The translations under genes and the position numbers were made by a program. Below, piece by piece: positions 24,507 through 33,658 of a DNA stretch of 64,000 nucleotides. The stretch covers positions 62,001 to 126,000 of the forward strand of contig CASEXH010000002.1 of the NCBI GenBank assembly GCA_949291945.1, written 5' to 3'. Source of the stretch: an uncultured Bacillota bacterium. Lineage in GTDB: Bacteria > Bacillota > Clostridia > Lachnospirales > Lachnospiraceae. Each line of letters starts with the position of its first letter. The first letter of the stretch is position 1. A model generated the notes under the pieces. The model had not been told where the DNA came from. It did not search any database and was given only the letters and a program-made list of their open reading frames with translations.

Positions 24507-25184
24507 TTACTTCCCTTCCCTGGTTTTCTCTCTGTAAAGGTGAAGGATCTCCTCCTTTACCTCCTGAATGTTCATTTCCGAAGAATCTACAAGAACCGCA
24601 TCCTCAGCTTGACGCAGAGGTGAGATTTCTCTCTCCATATCTCTTTTATCTCTCTGGCAGATATCCTCCTGGATTTCCTCAAGGCTACAGGGAATCCCTT
24701 TTTCTTCGAGCTCTTTACACCTTCTTAATGCCCGTGTTGCGACACTTGCGGTAAGATAAATCTTAATGTCTGCATTTGGAAGGACACAAGTTCCAATATC
24801 TCTGCCGTCCATGACCACATTTGACCTGGCAGCCAGTTTTCTCTGAAGTTCTACCAGTTTTTCTCTTATCACCGGATTTCCAGAACTTACAGAAGCCATA
24901 TTCCCCACCTCTTCTTTTCTGAGATAAGGGGTTACATTCTCCCCATTCAGTATCACCTGCTGGACTCCATCTTCATATACAATAGAAATGTCTGCCTCAC
25001 GGCAAGCCTCTTCCATCTTTCCTTTTTCTTCGGGAGAAATCCCCTGACGGATCAAATATAAGGCCATAGCTCTATACATAGCTCCTGTATCTACATAGAT
25101 AAATGCCAATTCTTTTGCTACCGCTTTTGCTATGGTACTTTTCCCGGCTCCTGCCGGCCCGTCGATCGCAATATTTACTGCCAT
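24507..25184 (-). CDS. cmk: (d)CMP kinase
   Basis: A 225-aa kinase starting MAVNIAIDGPAGAGKSTIAK, with the P-loop at residues 9-17. It has FIYVDTGAMYRAMALYLIR, the NMP-binding VVMDGRDIGTCVLPNADIK segment and the RDKRDMEREISPL lid, all typical of CMP kinase. GGAG lies 8 nt before the ATG; the 41 in-frame codons upstream do not look like cmk and were left out. It lies in the common Clostridial order cmk-ispH-S1. Confidence 0.97.
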   Translation of the reverse strand: MAVNIAIDGPAGAGKSTIAKAVAKELAFIYVDTGAMYRAMALYLIRQGISPEEKGKMEEACREADISIVYEDGVQQVILNGENVTPYLRKEEVGNMASVSSGNPVIREKLVELQRKLAARSNVVMDGRDIGTCVLPNADIKIYLTASVATRALRRCKELEEKGIPCSLEEIQEDICQRDKRDMEREISPLRQAEDAVLVDSSEMNIQEVKEEILHLYREKTREGK

Positions 25185-25218
25185 ATCTCTTACTCCTTTT
25201 TTCTTATAAATTCCCCTT

Positions 25219-25887
25219 CTAAAACTCCTTGCCCCCGGCATAATCCCGGATGATTTCATCCAGATCCGCCTCTTCCAGGGAGGTTGTCCGGCGGTAGCAT
25301 GGTTCAAAATCGCAGTACCGGGTTAGCTGATTCGGCACCAGAAGACAGGGCATTCCCGCCCGGTTAGCGCTGATCAGACCATTTCCGGAGTCCTCAACTG
25401 CAAGACATTCCTCAGGCGTTACCCCCAGCATTTCCGCTGCTTTCAAAAAGAGATCCGGCGCCGGCTTAACATTCCTGCAAATATCTGCTGTGGAAAAGGC
25501 ATCAAAGTATTCCAGCAAACCCGGTCTCTTCAGATGTGACACCGGCTTTTTCTCTGTTGCAGAGGTGGCAATTCCCAGTTTCAGTCCCCGTTGCTTTGCT
25601 TTTTTTATAAATTCTTCTACTCCCTTCATAGGCGGAAGCGTACTGCTGCGCCGGAGAAATTCCTTGGCAGCCGAAGCTTCAAAAGCTTCGCCGTTTATCT
25701 CGGGGCTTACCTTTTCCTTTAAAAATCCAAAAAACTCTTGGTTATCAGACCCTACGCATACCAGATAGTCCCGGATATCCAGGTCATACTGATATCTGGC
25801 TTTCAGCCAGTCCCGATAAATCTCAAACCATTGTGTTTCTGTGTCTACGATCACTCCGTCAAAATCAAAAATCACTGCTTTCAGCAT
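25219..25887 (-). CDS. HAD family hydrolase (subfamily IA, phosphoglucomutase-like)
   Basis: A 222-aa HAD phosphatase. Motif I is FDFDGVIVDTE with nucleophile Asp, motif II is GIATSA, motif III is the Lys in NVKPAPD and motif IV is AVEDSGNG. An alpha-helical cap (about 20-80) puts it in the beta-phosphoglucomutase/phosphatase branch. It overlaps the flavoprotein gene by 7 bp. The substrate cannot be deduced. Confidence 0.88.
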   Translation of the reverse strand: MLKAVIFDFDGVIVDTETQWFEIYRDWLKARYQYDLDIRDYLVCVGSDNQEFFGFLKEKVSPEINGEAFEASAAKEFLRRSSTLPPMKGVEEFIKKAKQRGLKLGIATSATEKKPVSHLKRPGLLEYFDAFSTADICRNVKPAPDLFLKAAEMLGVTPEECLAVEDSGNGLISANRAGMPCLLVPNQLTRYCDFEPCYRRTTSLEEADLDEIIRDYAGGKEF

Positions 25888-27128
25888 AATTCCTCCCTGG
25901 CTGCCGCCTTTGCCGTAGACCAGGCAATCTGCAGGTTAAATCCTCCGGTAACCCCATCCAGGTCCAACACTTCCCCAATGAAATAGAGACCTTTCATCTT
26001 TTTGGATTCCATGGTCCCAGGATCGATCTCCTTTACTTTGATGCCTCCCTGGGTAATGATTGCTTCCCTGAACCCCCGCAGACCTGTAATAGTAAATGGA
26101 AATTTCTTTACTCTTTCAAGAAATGCCATCCTCTCTTCTCTTGTGATCTCATGGACTTTCTTTTCCGGAGGAATATCCCCCAGCTCCAGCATTACCGGAT
26201 AAAGTTTTGCAGGAAACCAGCCTGTAATCACATTTTTAAACTGCTTATTTATTCCCTCTTCAAATTCACGCAAAAGACGCCTGTCCAGCTGTTCCACAGT
26301 CAGAGCCGGTTTCAAATCCAGGAACCCCTGAAGAGGCCCTTTCTCCAGCCGTTTTCCAATATAAGAGCTGGCAGTCAGCACCAGAGGCCCTGACATACCA
26401 AAGTGAGTAAACAAAAGCTCCCCGAAATTTTTATAAAGAACCTTTTTTCCATCCTTTACAGTCAGTTCCACATTTTTCAGAGAAAGTCCCTGCATACAGG
26501 TAATGTACTCCTCCCGGGTTTCCACAGGAACCAGGGCAGGGCGGAGATCTGTCACCCCGTGGCCCGTCTCTCTGGCGAAGCGATAACCGTCTCCAGTAGA
26601 GCCGGTAGCCTGATAGGAATATCCTCCTGTAGCTACAATGACCCTGTCCGCCTCGATCTCGGCCCCATTTTCCAGTACAACTCCTTTTACTCTTTTTTCG
26701 CCCTCCGGTCTATCCTCAGTCAAGATTTCCCGAACCTGGCTCTTTAAATGGATCTTCACTTCCAATTGTTTCAGTCTTTTCTCCAATACGCTTATCACAT
26801 CTGAAGAATGGTCCGATACAGGAAAGATCCTGCCTCCCCGTTCTTCTTTTATCCTCAGTCCCAAACTTTCAAAAAAACGGATCGCATCCTGATTTGTGAA
26901 TCCATAAAAAGCACTGTAAAGAAATTTAGGATTAGTCACCACAGACTGAAAAAAAGTTTCTTCATCGCAGGAATTAGTCAGATTACACCTTCCTTTCCCT
27001 GTGATAAACAATTTCTTCCCCAGCTTTTCATTTTTTTCAAAAATGTGGACCTTATGTCCCTGTTCTCCCAGAAAAACACCTGCAGCCATGCCTGCTGCGC
27101 CGCCTCCGATAATCACTATCTTTTCCAT
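25881..27128 (-). CDS. HI0933-family FAD-dependent oxidoreductase
   Basis: A 415-aa flavoprotein with the N-terminal dinucleotide fold IIGGGAAGMAAGVFLGEQG, then LGKKLFITGKGRCNLTNS, the signature of the HI0933/YtfP (BaiN-like) family. It has VATGGYSYQATGSTGDGY and a C-terminal GGFNLQIAWSTAKAAA. The family is of uncertain function; BaiN has been proposed in bile-acid 7-dehydroxylation, but the family is widespread and that role should not be assumed. It lies between rpiR and the HAD gene. Confidence 0.88.
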   Translation of the reverse strand: MEKIVIIGGGAAGMAAGVFLGEQGHKVHIFEKNEKLGKKLFITGKGRCNLTNSCDEETFFQSVVTNPKFLYSAFYGFTNQDAIRFFESLGLRIKEERGGRIFPVSDHSSDVISVLEKRLKQLEVKIHLKSQVREILTEDRPEGEKRVKGVVLENGAEIEADRVIVATGGYSYQATGSTGDGYRFARETGHGVTDLRPALVPVETREEYITCMQGLSLKNVELTVKDGKKVLYKNFGELLFTHFGMSGPLVLTASSYIGKRLEKGPLQGFLDLKPALTVEQLDRRLLREFEEGINKQFKNVITGWFPAKLYPVMLELGDIPPEKKVHEITREERMAFLERVKKFPFTITGLRGFREAIITQGGIKVKEIDPGTMESKKMKGLYFIGEVLDLDGVTGGFNLQIAWSTAKAAAREELC

Positions 27129-27177
27129 ATACCGCTCCTATAATTCCAGTTCTCTTAATCTTCACATTCCGGCATCT

Positions 27178-28104
27178 CTATCTGTCTGAATGATTAGGAT
27201 CCAGCAGCTGGATCTCCTCGCTGTCTGTTGGATCAATTTCATCGTTATTATATACCTGATATTCATCCCATATTTTTTCCAGGGATTCCAGTCTTTCCAC
27301 TACTTCCTTCTGTTTTCTCATACTGAGAGCCACTACCAATGCATTGATCACACTTAATGGTGCCACCAGAGAATCTACGATAGAAGCCATATCGCTTCTG
27401 GCAATAAGATTACAGGAAGAATACAGATTCATGGGAGAATGGACACTATCTGTCAAAGTGATCACCTTTGCCTTCCGATTGTTGGCAAATTCCAGAGCTT
27501 TCAAAGTACGCATAGAATATCTCGGGAAACTAATCCCTACGATCACATCTTCCTCGCCTATATGGATCATCTGTTCAAAAATCTCACTGGAACTGCTGGT
27601 TGTAAGCAGCCTTACATTATCAAAGATCAGATTCAGATAAAAGCTCATAAAGCTTGCCAGGGGAGCGCAGCTCCTGATTCCCACCACATAAATGTTCCTG
27701 GCAGAAAGAAGGAGCTCTATGGCTAATTCGAAGGCCTGATGATCGATACCTTCCAGAGTCAGCTTGATCTTATCAATATCTGAGTGAAGCACTGTATCCA
27801 GTATCTCTGACTGAGGCACCTTCCCATAGGTTACCTCCATCCGCTGTATAGAGTTCAGTTTAGTCCTAACCAATTCTTCCAGAACCTTCTGAAATTCCGG
27901 ATATCCCTTATACCCCAGATGTATGGCAAAACGTACCACCGTAGATTCACTGACCCCCACAGTCTCTCCCAGCTTTGCAGCAGTTAGAAATGCTGCCTTA
28001 TCATAATTGTCCAGGATATAGGATGCCAGTTTTTTCTGGCCTTTACTGAAACTGTGGAATTGATGATTGATCCTGCCAAGCAGATGTTCCGTACTATTAT
28101 TCAT
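27178..28104 (-). CDS. MurR/RpiR family transcriptional regulator
   Basis: A 308-aa regulator with an N-terminal RpiR-type helix-turn-helix (about 10-75, with LGETVGVSESTVVRFAIHLG) and a C-terminal SIS sugar-phosphate isomerase domain (NIYVVGIRSCAPLASFM, DVIVGISFPRYS). Such proteins respond to phosphosugars. No sugar genes are adjacent, so its targets are unknown. A promoter overlaps the oadA terminator directly upstream. Confidence 0.9.
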   Translation of the reverse strand: MNNSTEHLLGRINHQFHSFSKGQKKLASYILDNYDKAAFLTAAKLGETVGVSESTVVRFAIHLGYKGYPEFQKVLEELVRTKLNSIQRMEVTYGKVPQSEILDTVLHSDIDKIKLTLEGIDHQAFELAIELLLSARNIYVVGIRSCAPLASFMSFYLNLIFDNVRLLTTSSSSEIFEQMIHIGEEDVIVGISFPRYSMRTLKALEFANNRKAKVITLTDSVHSPMNLYSSCNLIARSDMASIVDSLVAPLSVINALVVALSMRKQKEVVERLESLEKIWDEYQVYNNDEIDPTDSEEIQLLDPNHSDR

Positions 28105-28144
28105 ATCATGTGCCTCTTCTTTTCTTTTTCTTCACATGTTTTTT

Positions 28145-28173
28145 ATCATAACACACTTTTTCCAAGAAAGCAA
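28145..28173 (-). promoter_or_regulatory. candidate promoter of the rpiR-type gene
   Basis: TTGCTT and TATGAT with a 17-bp spacer, about 40 bp before the start codon. It begins in the U-tract of the oadA terminator. Confidence 0.5.
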
Positions 28174-28232
28174 AAGAAGCTGCCCTGAGAACCGTTCAAA
28201 ATATTTCTGAGCGGTCCTTCTAAAGGCAGCTT
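28172..28232 (-). terminator. terminator of the mmd/oad operon
   Basis: A long imperfect hairpin: AAGCTGCC on one arm and GGCAGCTT on the other, with ACCG/CGGT further in. It is followed on the minus strand by CTTTTGCTTTCTT. It starts 20 bp after the oadA stop. Confidence 0.8.
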
Positions 28233-28251
28233 GTCTTACTTTATAAATCTG

Positions 28252-29664
28252 TTATACCGGGTATACTCCGTTTTCTGTATCCGCTTCCTTAGGATCTACC
28301 TTCGTCTGCTGCGCTTCTCTGTATTTAAAGAAGTCTGTAGCAACCTGCGGGAACAGTGCATAAGTCAGTACGTCTTCTTCCTGCTCAGACCACTGAGCCA
28401 TTTCATCTCTCAGAGTATCCAGTTCAGGCTCCAGAAGGTCTGCAGGACGGCAGGTGATCACTTCTGTATCACCGATACATTTCTTCTGAACTTCCGGATT
28501 GAAAGGCTTTACAGTTGCGCCGTATTTACCGCTTAAGACGTCCTTTGTCTCTTTTGTTACCATCTTGTAACGCTCGCCCATAAGTACGTTAAATACGGCC
28601 TGAGTACCAACAATCTGAGAAGATGGCGTAACCAGAGGCGGCTCTCCCAGATCCTTACGAACTCTCGGAACTTCTTCCAGAACATCGTAATATTTATCTT
28701 CTGCGTGCTGTTCCTTCAGCTGAGAAGTCAGGTTGGAAAGCATACCGCCCGGCACCTGATACAGAAGGGTCTTGATATTTACTCCCAGGTTCTTCGGATT
28801 CAGAAGGCCGGAATCCAGAGCCTCGTCACGAATCGGACGGAAATAATCGGCAATCTCTGCCAGCAGGTTCTGATCAAATCCTGTATCATAGGGAGTTCCT
28901 TTAAAGGTTTCTACCATAACCTCTGTAGCTGGCTGGGAAGTTCCCAGCGCAAAGGGTGACATAGCCGTATCGATCACATCTACCCCTGCCTCTACTGCTT
29001 TCAGATAAGTCATAGAAGCCACCCCGGAAGTATAATGGGTATGAAGCTGAATTGGTATATCAACAGCTTCTTTCAGGGCTGTTACCAGCTCAGTTGCTGC
29101 ATATGGAAGGAGAAGTCCTGCCATATCTTTAATACAGATAGAGTTAGCTCCCATATCTTCAATTCTTTTTGCCAGATCTACCCAGTATTCCAAGGTATAA
29201 GCCTCGCCTAAAGTGTAGGACATAGCCACCTGAGCGTGTCCTTTTTCTTTATTAGCTGCCTTTACTGCTGTCTGCAGATTTCTCAGATCGTTCAGACAGT
29301 CAAAAATACGAATAATATCGATTCCGTTGGCAATAGATTTCTGTACAAAATACTCTACCACATCATCTGCATAGGGACGATAACCAAGAATGTTCTGTCC
29401 TCTGAACAGCATCTGGAGCTTTGTATTTTTGAATCCATCACGAAATTTACGAAGTCTTTCCCATGGGTCTTCTTTCAGGAAACGCAGGGAAGCATCAAAG
29501 GTAGCGCCGCCCCAGCATTCTACAGAATGATAACCCACTTTATCCAGTTTATCCACGATAGGCATCATCTGTTCTGTTGTCATTCTGGTGGCAATCAGAG
29601 ACTGATGAGCGTCACGCAGGATCGTCTCAGTAATCTTAATAGGTTTTTTTACTACTTCTGCCAT
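28252..29664 (-). CDS. oadA: oxaloacetate decarboxylase alpha-type carboxyltransferase (5S-type)
   Basis: A 470-aa HMGL-like carboxyltransferase. TETILRDAHQSLIATRM near the N-terminus, ECWGGATFDASLRFL, IRIFDCLNDLRN and the metal-binding LHTHYTSG motif match the pyruvate/oxaloacetate carboxyltransferase family, including a lysine in the CIKDMAG segment. It ends without a biotin domain, which is encoded separately upstream. It could be oxaloacetate decarboxylase alpha, the 5S part of a transcarboxylase, or a pyruvate carboxylase B subunit. The start was set at the second Met, because GGAGG lies 8 nt before it. Confidence 0.9.
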   Translation of the reverse strand: MAEVVKKPIKITETILRDAHQSLIATRMTTEQMMPIVDKLDKVGYHSVECWGGATFDASLRFLKEDPWERLRKFRDGFKNTKLQMLFRGQNILGYRPYADDVVEYFVQKSIANGIDIIRIFDCLNDLRNLQTAVKAANKEKGHAQVAMSYTLGEAYTLEYWVDLAKRIEDMGANSICIKDMAGLLLPYAATELVTALKEAVDIPIQLHTHYTSGVASMTYLKAVEAGVDVIDTAMSPFALGTSQPATEVMVETFKGTPYDTGFDQNLLAEIADYFRPIRDEALDSGLLNPKNLGVNIKTLLYQVPGGMLSNLTSQLKEQHAEDKYYDVLEEVPRVRKDLGEPPLVTPSSQIVGTQAVFNVLMGERYKMVTKETKDVLSGKYGATVKPFNPEVQKKCIGDTEVITCRPADLLEPELDTLRDEMAQWSEQEEDVLTYALFPQVATDFFKYREAQQTKVDPKEADTENGVYPV

Positions 29665-29711
29665 CTTTTTTTCCTCCATTTATATTTCCATGTCCGCCGA
29701 TGCGGATTTTA

Positions 29712-30860
29712 CTATACGCCGAAAATTGCCATAAAGGTTCCGGCAGCTACAGCTGTACCGATAACGCCTGCTACGTTTGGTCCCATGGCATGCATCAGCA
29801 GGAAGTTGGTAGGATCAGCCTCAGCACCTACCTTCTGAGATACACGGGCTGCCATAGGCACGGCAGATACTCCGGCAGAACCGATCAGCGGGTTGATCTT
29901 GCCGTGGGACAGCTTACACATCAGCTTGCCCAGGAGCACGCCTCCCGCAGTACCAAAGGCAAAGGCTACCAGACCCAGGACAACGATCTTCAAAGTATCC
30001 ATCTTCAGGAAAGCCTCAGCGCTTGTGGAAGCACCTACAGAAGTTCCCAGAAGGATTACAACGATATACATAAGAGCATTAGAAGCTGTCTCTGTCAGCT
30101 GTTTTACTACGCCTGACTCACGGAACAGATTTCCAAGCATCAGCATACCAACCAGAGGAGCGGTAGTAGGCAGGATCAGGCATACCACTACCGTAATAAC
30201 GATAGGGAACAAAATCTTTTCCAGTTTGGAAACCGGACGGAGCTGCTCCATCTTGATTTTTCTTTCTTCCTCTGTTGTAAGAAGTTTCATAATAGGCGGC
30301 TGAATGATAGGAACCAGGGACATATAGGAATATGCCGCCACGGCAATGGCTCCCATAAGTCCCGACTGTCCCAGCTTGCCGGCCAGGAAAATAGAAGTCG
30401 GTCCGTCGGCACCTCCGATAATGGAAATTGCTGCCGCAGCTTTTCCGTTGAATCCCATAAAGATCGCCAGGAAATAAGCCACATAAATACCTAACTGTGC
30501 TGCAGCACCCATAAGGAAGCTTTTGGGATTTGCGATCAGGGGACCGAAGTCTGTCATAGCGCCTACTCCCAGGAAGATCAGAGAAGGCAGAACACTCCAC
30601 TCATCCAGGATATAGAAAACGTGCAGAAGTCCCGGTGTTCCGTTTGAGGCTTCTTCCGCTGAGATCATAATATCCGGATAAATATTTACCAAAAGCATAC
30701 CGAATGCAATGGGTACCAGCAAAAGGGGCTCAAAACCCATTTTAATGGCGAGGAACAGGAATACAAACGCCACTAGGATCATGATCAGATTTCCAAATGT
30801 CAAATTCATAAAAGCGGTCTGGCTGATAAGATTTGACGCAACATCTGCAATGTTTGACAT
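29712..30860 (-). CDS. oadB: sodium-translocating decarboxylase beta subunit
   Basis: A 382-aa polytopic protein of the OadB/MmdB/GcdB family. It has the family segments [35 protein letters not shown] and [18 protein letters not shown]. These subunits decarboxylate carboxybiotin and export sodium ions. It lies between the biotin carrier and oadA, 47-48 bp from each. Confidence 0.95.
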   Translation of the reverse strand: MSNIADVASNLISQTAFMNLTFGNLIMILVAFVFLFLAIKMGFEPLLLVPIAFGMLLVNIYPDIMISAEEASNGTPGLLHVFYILDEWSVLPSLIFLGVGAMTDFGPLIANPKSFLMGAAAQLGIYVAYFLAIFMGFNGKAAAAISIIGGADGPTSIFLAGKLGQSGLMGAIAVAAYSYMSLVPIIQPPIMKLLTTEEERKIKMEQLRPVSKLEKILFPIVITVVVCLILPTTAPLVGMLMLGNLFRESGVVKQLTETASNALMYIVVILLGTSVGASTSAEAFLKMDTLKIVVLGLVAFAFGTAGGVLLGKLMCKLSHGKINPLIGSAGVSAVPMAARVSQKVGAEADPTNFLLMHAMGPNVAGVIGTAVAAGTFMAIFGV

Positions 30861-30908
30861 TTTTTTACCTCCCGTATTTTTTCTTTGACTTTACACAGTC
30901 CATAGTGC

Positions 30909-31283
30909 TTAGTTCATGGTAGCAAGGATATCGCCGTTTTCCACTGCGTCTCCTACTGCCACGTTAATACTTGCTACTGTGCCGTCCTGAGGTGCTACTA
31001 CGGGAATTTCCATCTTCATGGCTTCCAGAACAACGATGGGGTCTCCTGCTTTCAGAGCCTGTCCGGCATTTGCTGCCACGCTGCAAACTTTGCCTGGTAC
31101 AGAAGCCTTTACTTCGATAGAGCCTGCTGCGGCGGCAGGTGCTGCTGCAGGCGCAGGGGCTGCCTTGGGAGCGACCTTTGGTGCTGCTTTTGGTGCGGCC
31201 ACAGGTGCTGCTCCATTTCCTGCGCCTTCTTCTACTGTTACATCATACGCAACGCCGTTTACAGTGATTGTATAAGATTTCAT
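30909..31283 (-). CDS. biotin carboxyl carrier protein of the decarboxylase
   Basis: A 124-aa protein. A short N-terminal strand region is followed by an Ala/Pro/Lys-rich flexible linker (about 26-53) and a biotinyl domain with EAMKM, biotinylated Lys at about 90. It carries the carboxyl group between the carboxyltransferases and OadB. It lies in the same transcript, 25 bp after the oadG-like gene. Confidence 0.93.
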   Translation of the reverse strand: MKSYTITVNGVAYDVTVEEGAGNGAAPVAAPKAAPKVAPKAAPAPAAAPAAAAGSIEVKASVPGKVCSVAANAGQALKAGDPIVVLEAMKMEIPVVAPQDGTVASINVAVGDAVENGDILATMN

Positions 31284-31308
31284 ATTCTTTTCCTCCTATG
31301 ACTTTCAG

Positions 31309-32079
31309 CTAACGCCAATTATTTTTCTTTGATTTTCTGATCGAACGGACTACAAAGCTGTCCGGGGATGTATTTTCAGAAGCTGCAATAGCTGCTGCGA
31401 TAACAGCCACCAGTTCCAGATCATCTGTAAGTACTTCCTCCTCTTCTGCTGCAGGAACAACCGCAGGCGCAGGGGCTGCAGAAACAGGAGCCGGGGCCGG
31501 GGTTTCTGTTTTCTTTTTTCCAAAAGAATCCACAAGACCGGGTATATATTTAAAAAGAGAAATAACAAAAACCAAGAAGAACAGTACGATAAACACTGTT
31601 CCAAGGCCGACTACGGCATTCATGGCAGCGTCCTGCATCTTCTCTCCCATGGTATACTGCATACTGAATCCGATGCTGTCCGCATTCAGCTTGCTGTCGT
31701 AAACCATCTGAACATCAGCTGTACCATTTTCAAATTCTGCTTCCAGATCCACTACATAGTTGCTTCCATCTTTTCTTACTGCTTCCGAAGGATCTACATC
31801 TTCAAATCCGATATAGGCACCCAGTTCCTCTGAAGAATCCATCCAGGCCTGAAAAGCACTCTTGGTAAAATCGTCCATATTGGGATTTTCTTCTATGGCC
31901 TGCTCCATGGTAGCGCTGTCATAGGCTACCAGGGTCTCCATCGTGGAAGTAGTTGTACTGTAAAGATTATTTGCTACTGTTTCGTTGATCTCCTCCTGGG
32001 AACCGGTACAGGCAGTCAGGGTAAGAGTCAGAATACCTAAGGATACGAGTCCTCCTAATTTTTTTCCTATCTGCTTCAT
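31309..32079 (-). CDS. OadG-family lipoprotein with DUF3887-like ectodomain
   Basis: A 256-aa protein with an unusual layout. A signal peptide with lipobox LTAC (Cys at about 24) precedes a DUF3887-like extracytoplasmic domain (about 30-140). It then has one membrane span (about 160-180) followed by a Pro/Ala-rich cytoplasmic linker and an OadG-like C-terminus (LELVAVIAAAIAASE, ending in a basic NNWR). Ordinary OadG gamma subunits are about 80-100 aa with just the span and tail. The start is the ATG 6 nt after GAGGTG; an upstream GTG overlaps that site. The domain call is from pattern, not a search. Confidence 0.8.
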   Translation of the reverse strand: MKQIGKKLGGLVSLGILTLTLTACTGSQEEINETVANNLYSTTTSTMETLVAYDSATMEQAIEENPNMDDFTKSAFQAWMDSSEELGAYIGFEDVDPSEAVRKDGSNYVVDLEAEFENGTADVQMVYDSKLNADSIGFSMQYTMGEKMQDAAMNAVVGLGTVFIVLFFLVFVISLFKYIPGLVDSFGKKKTETPAPAPVSAAPAPAVVPAAEEEEVLTDDLELVAVIAAAIAASENTSPDSFVVRSIRKSKKNNWR

Positions 32080-32093
32080 ATGCTTCACCTCGC

Positions 32094-33530
32094 TTAAACC
32101 GTGCCGTGTTTTTTGTCAGGACGATTTTCTCTCTTTGTGAATAACATCTCAAAAGCACCGATGACATATTTTCTGGTATCCAGAGGCTCAATAATGGTAT
32201 CCACATAGCCTCTCTTTGCAGCGGAAAGGGCACTGGACTGAAGCATAGCGTACTCTGCCGCCTTTTCGTTGATAGTCTGTACGTCAGATCCGGCATACAT
32301 AATCTTGGCTGCCAGCTTAGCGTCCATCATACCAATCTGTGCAGAAGGCCATGCATAAACCATATCGGCACCTGTGGATTTGCTGTTCATAGTCAGATAA
32401 GCGCTTCCGAAGGCTTCTCCGATCACCACATTTACCTTTGGAACAGTAGCGCTGATAAATGCATTGGTCAGCTCTGCCGCATTTCTTGCCATATTTGCCT
32501 CAGAGCATTTAGTTGCTTTATATCCCTTTACATTGGTAAGAGTCAACACAGGAATCTCAAAAGCGTCACAGAATTTTACGAACTGTGCTGCCTTCTTGCA
32601 TCCTCTTGCAGATAATACATTGTCAAAGGAATCTGTCTTTTCTCCCTCTTCATTGTAGATCTCGCTTCTGTTTGCCACACAGCCTACAGTTGCTCCATTT
32701 AAGCGGATAAAGCCCGTTACCATATCCTTTGCGTACTCTGCTTTCACTTCAAAGAATTCGTTGTTGTCTGCGATCTGAGACAGTGCAATGGAAGTATCTC
32801 CCACACAATTTGCCAGTTCCGGGCACACCCGGTTCAGATCGTCTGTGCAATCTGTATATGCAGAATTATCTTCATAGTTGGATGGCAGCATAGATATCAA
32901 CTGTCTCATCTGTGCCAGGATCTCTTCCTCTGTTCCCAGCACATCTACCAGACCTGCATTCTGGCTCTGATACAGAGCGCTGGAAGTATCGCATTTGGAA
33001 ATATCATTTCCTTCCAGAGCATTGGGAGAATTTACAAACAGTCTTGCCTTATCTTTCTCCATAAAAGTAAAGTCCGTAAGTCCGGGGACTACTGCCAGTC
33101 CTCCTCCGCAGGTTCCAAAAATGCCCGTAATCTGAGGAATTACTCCTGAAGCCATTACCTGCTTTGTGTAGATTTCGCCGAAAGCATTTAAGGCATCTGT
33201 AGCCTCCTGCAGTCTAAGGCCTGCACAGTCGATCAGTCCGATCACAGGAGCTCCTGTCTTCATGGCCAGATCATACAGATTTACGATCTTCTTCGCATGC
33301 ATCTCGCCGATAGACCCATTTAACACAGATGCATCCTGACTGTAAACATAGACCAGACTGCCATCAATGACGCCGTATCCAGTGATGACACCATCTGCCG
33401 GCGTTTCTTTTTCAGATAAGTTGAAATCTGTATTTCTTGCGGTCACACAGCCGCCAATTTCAACAAAACTGTTCTCATCAAGCAAAGAATAGATTCTTTT
33501 GCCTGCCAAGCTTTGTGCTGTACTACTCAT
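32094..33530 (-). CDS. mmdA: acyl-CoA carboxyltransferase (MmdA-type, 12S-type)
   Basis: A 478-aa carboxyltransferase of the MmdA/PccB/GcdA family, with the two crotonase-like halves. The first half has IGLIDCAGLRLQEATDALN and GTCGGGLAVVPGLTDFTF. The second has VVIGEAFGSAYLTMNSKS and the WPSAQIGMMDAK acyl-CoA site. It moves carboxyl between an acyl-CoA (methylmalonyl- or similar) and carrier biotin. First gene of the operon. The GGAGG site and a promoter in the 128-bp upstream gap support the start. Substrate between methylmalonyl-, glutaconyl- or another CoA is not settled. Confidence 0.87.
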   Translation of the reverse strand: MSSTAQSLAGKRIYSLLDENSFVEIGGCVTARNTDFNLSEKETPADGVITGYGVIDGSLVYVYSQDASVLNGSIGEMHAKKIVNLYDLAMKTGAPVIGLIDCAGLRLQEATDALNAFGEIYTKQVMASGVIPQITGIFGTCGGGLAVVPGLTDFTFMEKDKARLFVNSPNALEGNDISKCDTSSALYQSQNAGLVDVLGTEEEILAQMRQLISMLPSNYEDNSAYTDCTDDLNRVCPELANCVGDTSIALSQIADNNEFFEVKAEYAKDMVTGFIRLNGATVGCVANRSEIYNEEGEKTDSFDNVLSARGCKKAAQFVKFCDAFEIPVLTLTNVKGYKATKCSEANMARNAAELTNAFISATVPKVNVVIGEAFGSAYLTMNSKSTGADMVYAWPSAQIGMMDAKLAAKIMYAGSDVQTINEKAAEYAMLQSSALSAAKRGYVDTIIEPLDTRKYVIGAFEMLFTKRENRPDKKHGTV

Positions 33531-33601
33531 TTATCAGCCCTCCGTTTTTTAATATTTTGGTCATTTAAAACACTGCATAAATAAAACCAACGTGCGTATT
33601 A

Positions 33602-33630
33602 ATTTTACTCTTTTTTAAGTTTTTTTTCAA
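33602..33630 (-). promoter_or_regulatory. promoter of the mmd/oad operon
   Basis: TTGAAA and TAAAAT with a 17-bp spacer in an AT-rich gap between trpA and mmdA, leaving about a 65-nt leader. Confidence 0.7.
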
Positions 33631-33658
33631 TAGTCTGTGATAATAATTTAACATCTTC

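Noticed and set aside
28252..29664. Reading of this gene as pyruvate carboxylase
   Set aside because: There is no biotin carboxylase domain or C-terminal biotin domain. A separate biotin carrier and OadB are in the operon, which favours a decarboxylase or transcarboxylase.
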